From contig NZ_CP130886.1 in the NCBI RefSeq assembly GCF_030622045.1, positions 372,001-436,000 on the forward strand: a stretch of DNA of 64,000 nt, in the 5' to 3' direction. The notes beneath the pieces were generated by a model, which made no database searches, had not been told where the DNA came from, and saw only the letters and a program-made list of their open reading frames with translations. This stretch comes from Planctellipticum variicoloris. GTDB lineage: Bacteria > Planctomycetota > Planctomycetia > Planctomycetales > Planctomycetaceae. Of the stretch, positions 1-8,241 are shown piece by piece. Numbering within the stretch: the stretch's first letter is position 1; each line of letters opens with the position of its first letter. The position numbers and the translations under genes were made by a program.

Positions 1-637
1 CCCGCCAACGGTAAATATCGTCCAGCTCACCCACCGTCGGCTGTCCGGGAAACGCCTCCATCCCCTTTTCCAGCGCCGCATAAATCCACGGCGAACCGTA
101 TTTCCGACCCAGCAGCGAAAAACTCAGCCCGCATCGGCCCAGCCCCAGGCCCACGATCGGCACAGACCGCTTCTGGCTCACCGCCGCCAATAACGGCCAT
201 GCCGCTTCCAGCGTCTCCGTCGGCCACGTGAACTTGATTACGTCCGCCTGCGCCGACACCGCCTCGTCGAACACCTCGTCCACGTTTCCCAGCGGTCGAC
301 CGAGACTCGTATAGCTGATGACCCGCTGCGTCTTGCCGAACCGCGGAATCCGCCGGGCAATGTCCAGATCCAGTTCCACGTACGCCGGCCCCGCCAGAAT
401 CGCCTGCCGCAACAGCCCCTGCCGCTCGTCTTCCGTCCCCTGGAACTGCCCCCCGTCCGCCGCCCGGCGGCACGAAACCAGCACCGGCTTCTTCGCCCCC
501 TCCAGCATCTCCTTGACGTCCGGCTCCTTGATCAGCCGGTCCAGACAAACTTCGATCAGATCGCATTGTCGCGATGCGTTCAGGATGTCGACCTTGGCAA
601 GCTGACGCGATTCCGGCGTAACTGAAATGCAGATCAT
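1..637 (-). CDS. Type I 3-dehydroquinate dehydratase-like protein (partial, 3' end off window)
   Basis: The first 212 residues are visible from the ATG at 637; the gene leaves the window at its 3' end. The fold resembles type I dehydroquinate dehydratase (AroD), which dehydrates 3-dehydroquinate in the shikimate pathway through a Schiff-base lysine. Seen: EVCLD where the family usually has an E-x-R-x-D strand, CRRAADGGQF (conserved Arg and Gly-Gly), VIKFTWP carrying the likely Schiff-base Lys, and a C-terminal GRKYGSPWIY stretch. Odd: the catalytic His expected in the S-Y-H-D/N motif is Thr (ISYTSLGRPL), and the Arg of E-x-R-x-D is Cys; both were checked codon by codon. It may be a divergent paralogue rather than the pathway enzyme. 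A fused shikimate dehydrogenase domain downstream, as in AroDE, cannot be excluded. aroB lies 35 kb away. Confidence 0.8.
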   Translation of the reverse strand, partial: MICISVTPESRQLAKVDILNASRQCDLIEVCLDRLIKEPDVKEMLEGAKKPVLVSCRRAADGGQFQGTEDERQGLLRQAILAGPAYVELDLDIARRIPRFGKTQRVISYTSLGRPLGNVDEVFDEAVSAQADVIKFTWPTETLEAAWPLLAAVSQKRSVPIVGLGLGRCGLSFSLLGRKYGSPWIYAALEKGMEAFPGQPTVGELDDIYRWR

Positions 638-825
638 GTCGGCAACCCGGCAAAAGATGGGAAAGACGAGATGCCGCCAGTGTAGCCGCCCGGCAGCCGC
701 AAGGGCAAAGATCACTTCCTCGCCGCACCCCAGGCCACGCCGGGAACCCGTTTGAGCGCTGACACACGCCGCAGAACCTGATATCTCTACACCCCGCAAA
801 TTCAAGCCGGGGAGGGAGCGACGGG

Positions 826-1944
826 ATGGCAGTGCCGATTTCGCAGATGTGGACCGTGGCGTCGTACGTCCTTCGACAACGCCTCCAGGGCCGGAAACGC
901 TACCCCCTCGTCCTGATGCTCGAACCCCTCTTCCGCTGCAATCTCGCCTGCGCAGGCTGCGGAAAAATCCAGTACCCCGCCGACATCCTCCGCAAAAACC
1001 TTACACCCGAACAGTGTTTCAAAGCCGTCGACGAGTGCGGCGCCCCGATGGTCTCCATCCCGGGCGGCGAACCGCTCCTCCACCCCCAGATCGACGAAAT
1101 CGTCGCAGGCCTCGTCGCCCGCAAAAAGTTCATCTACCTCTGCACCAACGCCATCCTCCTCGAAAAGCACATCCACCGCTTCAAGCCCTCTAAGTACCTC
1201 TCATTCTCGATCCACCTCGACGGCCCCCGCGAAGAACACGACTTCGCCGTCTGCCGCGAAGGGGTCTATGACATCGCCATCTCCGCGATCAAAACCGCCG
1301 TCAGCAAAGGCTTCCGCGTCACCACCAACACCACCGTCTATAACAACGGCGACCCCGAATCGATGCGGAAGATGTTCGACACCCTCATGGACCTCGGCGT
1401 CGAAGGGATGATGGTCTCTCCCGGCTACGCCTACGAGAAAGCCCCCGACCAGGACCTCTTCCTCCAGCACAAGCAGACGACGCGTCTGTTTCAAAAGATG
1501 CTCGGCAACCCGAAACGCCGCTGGAAGTTCAACCTCTCCCCTCTCTTCATGGAGTTCCTGCAGGGGAAGTGGGACCTCGAATGCACCCCCTGGGGCACCC
1601 CCACCTACAACCTCTTCGGCTGGCAGAAACCCTGCTACCTCCTCAACGAAGGCACCTGCGAGACCTTCCAGGAGCTCATGGAAACCACCGACTGGCCCAG
1701 TTACGGCAAGGCCAGCGGCAACTCCAAGTGCGCCGACTGCATGGTCCACTGCGGCTACGAACCCACCGCCGTCGCCGAAACCTTCAACACCTGGAAAGGC
1801 TTCGCCCGCGTCGCCTGGACCACCCTCTTCGGCCCCGGCCGCACCACCATCGACCCTGACCCCGCTCCGCTCCAACCTGCTCCGACAGAGCCGGAGCAAG
1901 GCGACCGCCCTGTGCAGATCCGGCTGCCGGTGCTGAAATCGTGA
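826..1944 (+). CDS. hpnH: Adenosyl-hopene transferase HpnH (radical SAM)
   Basis: This 372-residue radical SAM enzyme of the HpnH family joins a 5'-deoxyadenosyl group to diploptene, the first step in making extended (C35) hopanoids. The [4Fe-4S]/SAM motif is CNLACAGC (Cys38, Cys42, Cys45), preceded by LMLEPLFR. Further family features are [11 protein letters not shown] (the GGEP SAM-binding strand), TNAILL, SIHLDG and a C-terminal Cys-rich [12 protein letters not shown] segment. Length matches the family. The ATG is preceded by a purine-rich GGGGAGGGAG site. It is followed by an inverted repeat and then a methyltransferase gene. No squalene-hopene cyclase or other hpn gene is in the window, so the hopanoid pathway must be encoded elsewhere. 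Confidence 0.93.
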   Translation: MAVPISQMWTVASYVLRQRLQGRKRYPLVLMLEPLFRCNLACAGCGKIQYPADILRKNLTPEQCFKAVDECGAPMVSIPGGEPLLHPQIDEIVAGLVARKKFIYLCTNAILLEKHIHRFKPSKYLSFSIHLDGPREEHDFAVCREGVYDIAISAIKTAVSKGFRVTTNTTVYNNGDPESMRKMFDTLMDLGVEGMMVSPGYAYEKAPDQDLFLQHKQTTRLFQKMLGNPKRRWKFNLSPLFMEFLQGKWDLECTPWGTPTYNLFGWQKPCYLLNEGTCETFQELMETTDWPSYGKASGNSKCADCMVHCGYEPTAVAETFNTWKGFARVAWTTLFGPGRTTIDPDPAPLQPAPTEPEQGDRPVQIRLPVLKS

Positions 1945-1945
1945 G

Positions 1946-2055
1946 ATCGTCGATCGTTTATGGTTGATCGTTGATCGTTAAGACTCGCAGCCGACTCGAA
2001 TCCAATAAACTCTTCTCTACCAACCATCAACGATCAACCATCAACGATCAACGAT
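1946..2055. repeat. Long inverted repeat, TGATCGT-rich, copy 1
   Basis: Arms at 1946-1982 and 2019-2055 match at 31 of 37 positions when one is reverse-complemented, with a 36-nt loop. Each arm is itself built of the short unit TTGATCG/ATCAACG. It fills the gap between the hpnH stop and the methyltransferase start. The unit recurs at 33604-33687 with a similar loop (CTCTTCTC). A transcribed copy would fold into a strong hairpin, so termination or mRNA protection is plausible. Confidence 0.85.
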
Positions 2056-2062
2056 CCCCCCC

Positions 2063-2866
2063 ATGTCCGACTACCAGCGGCAGAATCAATCGGCCTGGAA
2101 CCGCCTCTCCGACGGCAGCCAGTTCGCCAAAGTCGCCAGCGATGAAGAATGCCGGCAGCCCCTCAAAGCCCTCGACAGCCGCGGCTGGCTGCCGCAGAGC
2201 GTCGCCGGGCTGAATGTTCTCTGCCTCGCTTCGGGGGGCGGCTGGCAGTCGATCCTCTACGCTGCGGCCGGCGCCCGCGTCACCGTCGTCGACCTCAGCC
2301 CAGGCATGCTGGAGCTCGACCGGAAGGAGGCCAGACGCCGGGGCCTGTCGGTCACGACGATCGAGGCGTCCATGGACGACCTGCCGATGCTCGGCGACGC
2401 TACCTTCGACATCGTCCATCAGCCGGTCAGCACCTGCTACGTCCCCGACCTGGAGAAGGTCTATGCGGAAATCGCCCGCGTCAGCCGGGACGACGGACTC
2501 TACATCAGCCAGCACAAAGTCCCCACCAGCCTGCAGATCGCCCACCGCGACGACTGCAACCGGTTCGTCATCGGCGTCGAGTACTACCACACCGGCCCGC
2601 TCCCGAAGGTCGAAGACACTTCCTATCGCGAAACGGGCGCCGTCGAGTACCTCCACCGCTGGGACCAGCTCGTCGGAGGGCTCTGCCGAGCCGGCTTCGT
2701 CATTGAAGACCTCCGCGAACCGAAGCGCGCCGACCCGACCGCCAAGGTCGACCACTTCGGCTACCGCGGCCGCTTCGTCGCGCCGTACGTCCGGATGAAG
2801 GCCCGCCGGGTCCGGCGTTCGACGCAAGAGGACGCGGTCAGTCCGCAGCTCTGGCTCCCCCGCTGA
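2063..2866 (+). CDS. Class I SAM-dependent methyltransferase
   Basis: The 267-residue protein has a Rossmann-type methyltransferase core. Motif I is VLCLASGGGWQS (residues 52-63), the acidic end of strand 2 is VTVVDLSPGML (Asp77), and the later strand FDIVHQPVSTCYV carries the usual motif IV/post-I region. It resembles methyltransferase_11/25 proteins acting on small molecules; the substrate is not visible. The start ATG follows the inverted repeat by 7 nt with no clear Shine-Dalgarno site, so translation may be weak or leaderless. Its position after hpnH is suggestive, but the repeat between them argues against assuming a hopanoid role. Confidence 0.8.
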   Translation: MSDYQRQNQSAWNRLSDGSQFAKVASDEECRQPLKALDSRGWLPQSVAGLNVLCLASGGGWQSILYAAAGARVTVVDLSPGMLELDRKEARRRGLSVTTIEASMDDLPMLGDATFDIVHQPVSTCYVPDLEKVYAEIARVSRDDGLYISQHKVPTSLQIAHRDDCNRFVIGVEYYHTGPLPKVEDTSYRETGAVEYLHRWDQLVGGLCRAGFVIEDLREPKRADPTAKVDHFGYRGRFVAPYVRMKARRVRRSTQEDAVSPQLWLPR

Positions 2867-3004
2867 AAATCGAAGACCTTGCGAAGCGCCACGATCAAGA
2901 GGAGATCTCACGCCACGGCGCGACGGGGGCTCAATGTCGAACATCGCAGGCCGCACGGTGCAAGGAGAACGCCAGCCGATGAGAGTGGAGGGGGCTTTCT
3001 GCGT

Positions 3005-3256
3005 CTACATCACAAATGCCGCTCCACCGATGGCACCAATCCACGTCAGCGCAAGATAGGCGATGAATAATAGCGTAGCGCCCAAGATCAACCAGGGCAC
3101 CATCGCCAGCGCGAGATCGAGGGCCTTGATGCGCCAGGGGCGCCCCCGGCGATAGAAGCCGCACCGAGAGCAGCAATCTTCTCCAGGATGGATCTCAGTG
3201 TCGCAGCAATGACACTGAGCCGGGGAACGGCTGACAATTTGCGTCGAGTGAGACAT
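3005..3256 (-). CDS. Small zinc-ribbon membrane protein
   Basis: An 83-residue protein. The N-terminal half has two Cys pairs, C15-x2-C18 and C29-x2-C32 (part of a CHCC...CCSRC pattern), typical of a zinc ribbon. Residues 46-80 are strongly hydrophobic and could cross the membrane once or twice (LALAMVPWLILGATLLFIAYLAL is shared between two possible helices). It is not a named family to me. The Cys spacing and hydrophobic tail support a real gene, although the ribosome site is poor (GGAA). It stands alone on the minus strand between the methyltransferase and a gene-poor stretch. Confidence 0.55.
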   Translation of the reverse strand: MSHSTQIVSRSPAQCHCCDTEIHPGEDCCSRCGFYRRGRPWRIKALDLALAMVPWLILGATLLFIAYLALTWIGAIGGAAFVM

Positions 3257-3957
3257 GCGCTATTCCGGTCTGGAGACGCTAACATACAGCGGCAGTTCGA
3301 TTCGCTGCGGGGGCTGGTCAAGGACTGGTCACTCGAAGGCATCTTCGTCGTCCGCAACGCCCCTCTGACAACCGCAAAGTCGAGCCGTTCATAACGTCGG
3401 AGGGTTGCAGAATCTCGAATGTCGAGTGCTGGCTGGGCAGCACGCCTGCGGGCATGAGCACGCAGTTCTTCTCGCCCCATTCCCTGACTCAAATGCCCGA
3501 CGAGGGCGATTGAGTTCTCCGGGCGGGGTGACTCCTGATCGACCGAGTTGCGAGTGCCTTTCCACGGACACTCGGCAAGGCGCCGTTGCAAAGCCCTTCA
3601 CGTATACCGGCGATCAATATGGGCGAAGTGGCAGGATCGGCTTTCCTCCGTCTGCGCGATGTCGCGTTGCTCGATATTCATAACGAGTGCCAATCCCGCG
3701 ACGGAGCAAGCTGGAATCCGCCGCAGTCGCATCGCGGAGGCTTTTCGCCGACTTGCTGCCGCAATCTGCGTTGAGTTTGCGGGAACAGGAGCGTTGTCTG
3801 GAGGCCTCCTGCAGAATCTGCGGGTTACGCTGATTATGTGACGGCGGACTGGCGGTCGATCTTTGGAAACGGCGGTGGAGCAAGAGCGTTTGCGGTCAGG
3901 ACGGAAAGGATGCCGCCCGGTCGGTCAAATGCCTGCCGCTGCAGGTAAGGCGCCGTT
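3257..3957. other. Gene-poor stretch of about 700 bp
   Basis: No reading frame here has recognisable motifs or the codon pattern of the neighbours; the open frames on both strands are Ser/Arg/Pro-rich and look random. No tRNA-like or hairpin element stood out. It may hold promoters for the flanking divergent genes. Confidence 0.5.
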
Positions 3958-4425
3958 ATGTCCGTTTCCTCGATCTCCAGTTCGAATTCGTATCAGCTCT
4001 GGTTGCAGAGCCAGACGGCGACCGCCAGCCCAGGCAGCGCCGCAGCGACTTCCACGGGCGCGGCCTCGGGGAGCAAAGAAGCATCGCTGGCCGAGCAGCT
4101 CAAGCAGGCGATCAACGAGGTTCTGAGTGGCGTCGATTCGTCGGATGATGAAGAAGACGATCCCCTGGACGCTCTGAGGAAGGCGATCGAAGCGATCCTG
4201 AAGAAGAACGGGATCGAGACTGACAAGGCGTCCGAGGCCAGACCGCCGGGCGACGCGACAGAAGCCGCGGGTGCGAGCGACGGCGGCGGCGCGCAAAGCG
4301 TCGAGGATCAGCGGGCGCTGGTGCTGTCGGTGCTCAAGTCGCTGCTGGGGAATCCGGAGGGACTGGCGACGCAGACCGGTTCGCAAGCGCCGGCAACCGG
4401 CCTGCTGCTGAACGTGACGGCTTGA
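3958..4425 (+). CDS. Hypothetical acidic, Ser/Ala-rich protein
   Basis: A 155-residue protein that I do not recognise. It starts with a Ser-rich low-complexity segment (MSVSSISSSNSYQ), has a predicted amphipathic helix SLAEQLKQAINEVLSG, an acidic patch SSDDEEDDP and a second helix LDALRKAIEAILKKNG, then a Gly/Ala-rich linker and a final helix around QRALVLSVLKSLLG. No signal peptide or membrane segment is seen. The alternation of helices and disordered linkers and the good codon use suggest a real cytoplasmic or exported small protein. It is convergent with the gene that follows. Confidence 0.6.
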   Translation: MSVSSISSSNSYQLWLQSQTATASPGSAAATSTGAASGSKEASLAEQLKQAINEVLSGVDSSDDEEDDPLDALRKAIEAILKKNGIETDKASEARPPGDATEAAGASDGGGAQSVEDQRALVLSVLKSLLGNPEGLATQTGSQAPATGLLLNVTA

Positions 4426-4460
4426 GCGGCCGGCCTATCTCTGTCAGAGACGCGAAGAAC

Positions 4461-5900
4461 TCAGGGGCGGAGAACTTTTCGACGGGCCGAGAGCATCGAG
4501 CGAATATCCTCTCTGCGGTAGGTGGACGACCGCAGGAAATTCGCGGGGATTGCTGCATCCGCGGCGTCGACCCGGTTCAGCGTCGTGCGGATGAGATTCA
4601 ATAGTTCCTGGGGCAGCGCAAGCTGGACCGGTTCGTCGGAGAGGACGACGGGTTCGACGATCGAAGGGAACTGCTGCAGTCGATCGGCGTCGAAAACGAG
4701 CACCGCCGGCGACCACCTCTGCTGCGGCTCTCCGTCCCCCACGCGGAGCCCGCGCGACGACTGCAATTTGTCGTCGCTCAGGGGATACACGTCATCCACC
4801 AGGACCAGTCGCGTGAGTTGCACGCGCATGCCGCGGCAAACATTCTCGCTGCTGGCATCGGGTGTGGCCTCCTCTCCTGCAAATCGCATTACGGCGGCAA
4901 GAAATGGATCAAACGGTCCGAATGGTTGGTTGTCCTGGTCGGACCAGGGGGTCATCCGGCTGGAGTTACGTTGGCCCTCGACCACGGATCTGGCCTCGAT
5001 TCCCAAAAACGTGAGAAACGGGCTTCGATTGCGATTGAAACCCTGGCTGCGACCGCGTTCGGGAAGAGTGCGCTCCCAGAGGTTTCCGGCAACTTCGACG
5101 GGCAGCAGTTCGTACTCGGCATACGGCACAATTCCGCGCGCCTGGAGATCCTCGGGAAGCTCGCGATCGAGCTTCGGCCGGACGCCGGGACCAAATCCGG
5201 GGCAGCGGATCAGCAGTTCGCGGTTCTCCCCGTCCGCCAGCGAGATCTCTTCCGAGTATTTGTACGGTCCGACACCGACTTGAATTGCGTATCCCCCCGA
5301 TACGACCCTGCCAAAGTCGACTTCCGGCCGTTCCAATTTCACGCCGTTCGTCCGTTCGAGCGCCTGATTCCGTAGTTGAAGTCCTTGAATCGAAACCTTG
5401 GCCGACTCCGGCGGCGGCGAGCCGGGCTCCGGCCCTTCGAGTCGGACTTTGAGAGTCGGTTCGCCGAGAGGTTGCAGGGGGGCGGGTGCGGGGCGGTTCT
5501 GGATTTCGTTAATCCGGGTTGTCATCTCCATGATGTGCAGCATCAGCGCCTGTCGTTCGTGCGCGATCGACATTCTCTCCCGCTCAAACTGCCAGAACAC
5601 CGCCACGCTGAGCAGGATAGCGAGCACATTGCCGGCCAGACTGAAGCCGAGGAGAACCCGTTGAGACATGATGCGACTCCACATGGCCAGCCACCAGAGG
5701 CGGCGGGCGATCTGACGGGGGTTGCCGAAGCGTTCGAGCACCCGGCGTTCGACGTCGTCCGCTCCGTTCGACTTCACCTGCTCGCGACGGACGGCGCATT
5801 CCAGGTGATCGGCCAGCTCGTCGACGATGTCCTGCCGCAGCGACGACGGTTCGTCATCGCGCATGGGAGGCAGGTCGGCGAGCAGGTCTTCGGGGGACAT
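4461..5900 (-). CDS. HAAS-domain single-pass membrane protein, partner of PadR
   Basis: A 479-residue protein. Residues about 21-73 form an alpha-helical HAAS-type (DUF1700/permease-prefix) domain with the pattern ELADHLE...VLERFGNPRQIARRLW. A transmembrane helix follows at about 82-104 (LLGFSLAGNVLAILLSVAVFW), then a charged, probably coiled segment (105-145), and a 330-residue C-terminal region that I cannot assign. HAAS proteins are commonly encoded beside PadR-type regulators, and padR lies 191 bp upstream on the same strand. The C-terminal region would sit outside the cytoplasm. No permease domain follows, unlike many proteins with this prefix. Confidence 0.7.
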   Translation of the reverse strand: MSPEDLLADLPPMRDDEPSSLRQDIVDELADHLECAVRREQVKSNGADDVERRVLERFGNPRQIARRLWWLAMWSRIMSQRVLLGFSLAGNVLAILLSVAVFWQFERERMSIAHERQALMLHIMEMTTRINEIQNRPAPAPLQPLGEPTLKVRLEGPEPGSPPPESAKVSIQGLQLRNQALERTNGVKLERPEVDFGRVVSGGYAIQVGVGPYKYSEEISLADGENRELLIRCPGFGPGVRPKLDRELPEDLQARGIVPYAEYELLPVEVAGNLWERTLPERGRSQGFNRNRSPFLTFLGIEARSVVEGQRNSSRMTPWSDQDNQPFGPFDPFLAAVMRFAGEEATPDASSENVCRGMRVQLTRLVLVDDVYPLSDDKLQSSRGLRVGDGEPQQRWSPAVLVFDADRLQQFPSIVEPVVLSDEPVQLALPQELLNLIRTTLNRVDAADAAIPANFLRSSTYRREDIRSMLSARRKVLRP

Positions 5901-6042
5901 GGCACGTGTCCGGAAGAGACGATTTCACGCGGGGAAGTCGAGAGACGAGGGTCCAGAGTCGAGAGCCAGAACGACGAAGACACAAGAATTCACGCAAAGA
6001 CGCAACGACGTGGTTTGTGAGTCCCGATGTTGCCGTTTTGTC

Positions 6043-6086
6043 TGAGATTTGGTGTTTGAGATTTGAGATTTGAGATTTGGTGTTTG
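6043..6086. repeat. Short tandem GAGATTT/GGTGTTT repeat
   Basis: The 191-bp gap between padR and the HAAS gene contains consecutive copies of TGAGATT(T) mixed with TGGTGTTT. It is AT-richer than its surroundings and non-coding on both strands. Such heptamer runs are low-complexity intergenic elements; no unique spacers are present, so it is not a CRISPR. Confidence 0.7.
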
Positions 6087-6091
6087 GAACT

Positions 6092-6430
6092 TCAGAGTGC
6101 CGGCACGACCAGCGGCGCGTCGAGAATCCCTTCGACGCCGCGGGAGAAGGCTTTCCACTCGACTCTGCGGGCCGAGAGGGCTTTCTTCCCGGCGGCGCTC
6201 AATTCGTAGTATTTGCGGCGGCGTCCGTCGACTTCTTTCCAGAACGAGGTGAGCAGCTTCTGCTGTTCGAGGCGATGCAGGGCCGGGTAGAGGCTGCCCT
6301 CTTTGAGATCGAAGTAGCCTCCCGACTGGCTGAAGACGCGCTGGACGATTTCGTAGCCGTACGAAGGGCCGCGTGAGACGACTTCGAGAATCAGCGTCTC
6401 AACCATGCCCCAGAGGAAACGCGAGTCCAT
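6092..6430 (-). CDS. PadR-family transcriptional regulator
   Basis: A 112-residue winged-helix regulator, the usual size for the short PadR class (PadR-s2). Seen: LILEVVSRGPSYGYEIVQRV (helix 1 and YGYEI signature, residues 12-32), EGSLYPALHRLEQQKLL (recognition helix, 44-60) and GRRRKYYELSAAGKKAL (wing and dimer helix, 69-85). PadR proteins usually repress their own operon until a ligand or stress signal is sensed. The ATG is preceded by GGGAG at 7 nt. A perfect palindrome lies 23 bp upstream and is a likely operator. The HAAS membrane protein gene follows on the same strand. Confidence 0.92.
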   Translation of the reverse strand: MDSRFLWGMVETLILEVVSRGPSYGYEIVQRVFSQSGGYFDLKEGSLYPALHRLEQQKLLTSFWKEVDGRRRKYYELSAAGKKALSARRVEWKAFSRGVEGILDAPLVVPAL

Positions 6431-6452
6431 GACGGTGCTCCCGAGACAAACG

Positions 6453-6473
6453 ATACCCAGGCGTGCTGGGTAT
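6453..6473 (-). promoter_or_regulatory. Palindrome upstream of padR, probable PadR operator
   Basis: ATACCCAG-GCGTG-CTGGGTAT is a perfect 8-bp inverted repeat with a 5-nt spacer, 23 to 43 bp before the padR ATG. On the minus strand a TTATAC hexamer (possible -10) overlaps its upstream edge. Autoregulation through a palindrome at the promoter is usual for PadR proteins; binding here is inferred. Confidence 0.6.
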
Positions 6474-6539
6474 AAGCCTAGACGCTTGAGGTATGGAGGT
6501 CAAGAGGGGAGCGAGTAGCGAGTAGGGAATAGCGAGTAG

Positions 6540-6714
6540 CCAGAGAACGCGGGCTTATCGCAGATCGCTTATCGCGGATCGCCAGATACGGATCGCCCTT
6601 GGTCGAGGGGCGCGCAGATCATCCGCTGAAAGAGGCATTGTGCTGCACAATCGCAGGTCTCTTCTTCGCCGGCGATAAGCGATCCACGATAAGCGATACG
6701 CCCGCTTTCTCTGG
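6540..6714. repeat. Long inverted repeat, TATCGC-rich
   Basis: Core arms at 6540-6583 and 6671-6714 match at about 35 of 44 positions, with an 87-nt loop. Weaker similarity continues outward (GCGAGTAGGGAATAGCGAGTAG on the left against the right flank up to about 6745), so the right arm reaches the last codons of the HD-domain gene. Each arm repeats ATCGCTTATCGCGGATCGC. It lies between the 3' end of the HD gene and the padR promoter. Confidence 0.8.
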
Positions 6715-6721
6715 CTTCTAC

Positions 6722-7783
6722 CTATTCGCTTCCCTCTCCCTCGCACTCCTCCTGCAGTCGCAGCAGGGTCTCGAAGGCTTCGTCGAGGGTACAGACTTGT
6801 TCTCCCGCGACGCGGCCGGCGCGATCGAGGCGGGCCAGGAGGCAGGCGTCTTCGAAGTCTTCGTGAGTTCGGACGCCGCGGGAGACTTTGCCCGTGCGAA
6901 TGTACTCGCCTGCCAGGGGACGCTGTTCAATCAGGTTGCGAGTGCGGTCGGTGATCAGGTCACCGAGGACTTCGAGGCCGGCTTCCACCGGTCGGCGGCG
7001 GTCGATGGCCAGGCCGACATCGTGCAACAGGCAGGCCAACAGGAATTCTTCGTCCCACGGCCGCTCGGCGAGACCCAGCTCGAAGACCTGGAGCGAATGA
7101 TAGAGGGCGTCTCCTTCGGGATGATCGGCGGGATCCTGCATCACGCGCGACAGCGGCTCGACGAGGAGTCGGAGGGCCGCGAAGACTTCGATGGCGTCGA
7201 GTTCCGATTCCGCAGACTCCGCGGAATCGTCGTCCGGTCCCATGGCTTCGACGAGATCTTCGATCGACCAGGCGAAGTCTTCACGGGATTCGCCGCTCCG
7301 GATGATGCCGGGGAACGAGGCCTGAAAGGTGAGTGACCAGGGGGCGTCGTCATCGGACAGGGCCGGCTCGTCCGGCCGGCGAGACTCGACCTGGTAGCCT
7401 GCCTGACGGAGGCGTTCGCGGACCAGTTCGCGGCGGGCGTTGCGGACGGTGATCTCCAGTTCGGCTCCGCGGGCGACCTGGCCAGTAATCACTGCTCCCC
7501 GGCAGCGAGGCTCAAAGTGCTCGAGCAGCAGCATGACCTGCAGAGCGGCTTCACGCATGCGGATCAGAATGCCCGCGTCGACCTCCGATGCGAATACGCC
7601 GGAGAGGGCGTACATCTGCACCTGGATTTCGGCATGCGACGGAATGTCGTCCCGGTGAACATTCCGCTGTTTCAGCCAGCGCTGGGCGCGGCGTTTGGCG
7701 GCCGAGAAGTCCTGTTCCTTGCCGCGCAGAATGAGACGGGCCGCCTCGGCGGCAATCCGTTCGCGAAGCTCATTGTCAGCCAT
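6722..7783 (-). CDS. HD-domain protein with nucleotidyltransferase-like N-terminal region
   Basis: Taken from the ATG at 7783 the protein has 353 residues; a longer start at 7864 is possible but adds an unconserved leader. The C-terminal half carries an HD phosphohydrolase signature: His229, His254-Asp255 in LLACLLHDVGLAID. The N-terminal part (ERIAAEAARLILRGKEQDF, then AAKRRAQRWL and GAVITGQVARGAELEITV) resembles a family in which G-S-V-x-x-G-x-x-R-x-G-S-D-I-D marks a nucleotidyltransferase site, but here the Asp pair is lost (GAELEI). So the N-terminal domain is probably inactive or altered. Function unknown; HD domains hydrolyse phosphate esters, often of nucleotides. Confidence 0.7.
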   Translation of the reverse strand: MADNELRERIAAEAARLILRGKEQDFSAAKRRAQRWLKQRNVHRDDIPSHAEIQVQMYALSGVFASEVDAGILIRMREAALQVMLLLEHFEPRCRGAVITGQVARGAELEITVRNARRELVRERLRQAGYQVESRRPDEPALSDDDAPWSLTFQASFPGIIRSGESREDFAWSIEDLVEAMGPDDDSAESAESELDAIEVFAALRLLVEPLSRVMQDPADHPEGDALYHSLQVFELGLAERPWDEEFLLACLLHDVGLAIDRRRPVEAGLEVLGDLITDRTRNLIEQRPLAGEYIRTGKVSRGVRTHEDFEDACLLARLDRAGRVAGEQVCTLDEAFETLLRLQEECEGEGSE

Positions 7784-8241
7784 GTGAGGAGACGGCCGGT
7801 CGCCGCCATTCGGAAGATCGCATCCAGAACGCCCGACCGGCAGAAGCGCCGCCCGGCCCTGCAATGTCTCTCCAACTCCCTTTTATCGGTTAGTCCGGGG
7901 ACACGTCCAGTCCGCACCGGCCATTTGCAACTCGCTTCGCGCCTTTCTCGTTTCACTGTTTCTCCGCGTCCTCCGTGTCTTGTCTGTTGAATCCATCCAC
8001 TCCGCCGCGGCCGGCGCCGATCGATCGTGCCTGAGGCCGACAAGTCTGCCATGGAGCTGGATCGTCGTCGGCATGTTCGCATCAGCCCGAACATCCGTTT
8101 GAACCGGAGGCATTCTCGCAACACTTCGCGGTCAATCGTCTTCTTCTCCTGTCCGGCGCGATGCCCTTTGATCACGATCCTCCGCTATGATGGAGCCTGG
8201 TCGGGGATCACCCGGTCGCGGCCTGCGGGAGAGAGTCGAAC
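7784..8241. other. Divergent intergenic region
   Basis: About 460 bp between the HD gene and xdhC, which point away from each other. No convincing gene. Positions 7940-7985 hold a CT-rich stretch (CTCCGCGTCCTCCGTGTC) of the kind seen as dispersed intergenic filler. Promoters for both neighbours are expected here. Confidence 0.5.

Noticed and set aside
1971-2213. Small proteins of the type STINDQRS around the TGATCGT repeat
   Set aside because: They are translations of the inverted repeat units, not genes.
3088-3591. 167-residue minus-strand frame overlapping the zinc-ribbon gene
   Set aside because: It is Arg/Ser-rich and without domains, while the overlapping 83-residue frame has Cys pairs and a membrane segment.
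6043-6086. Tandem GAGATTT run as a possible CRISPR
   Set aside because: There are no unique spacers, the unit is only seven bases long and no cas gene is present.
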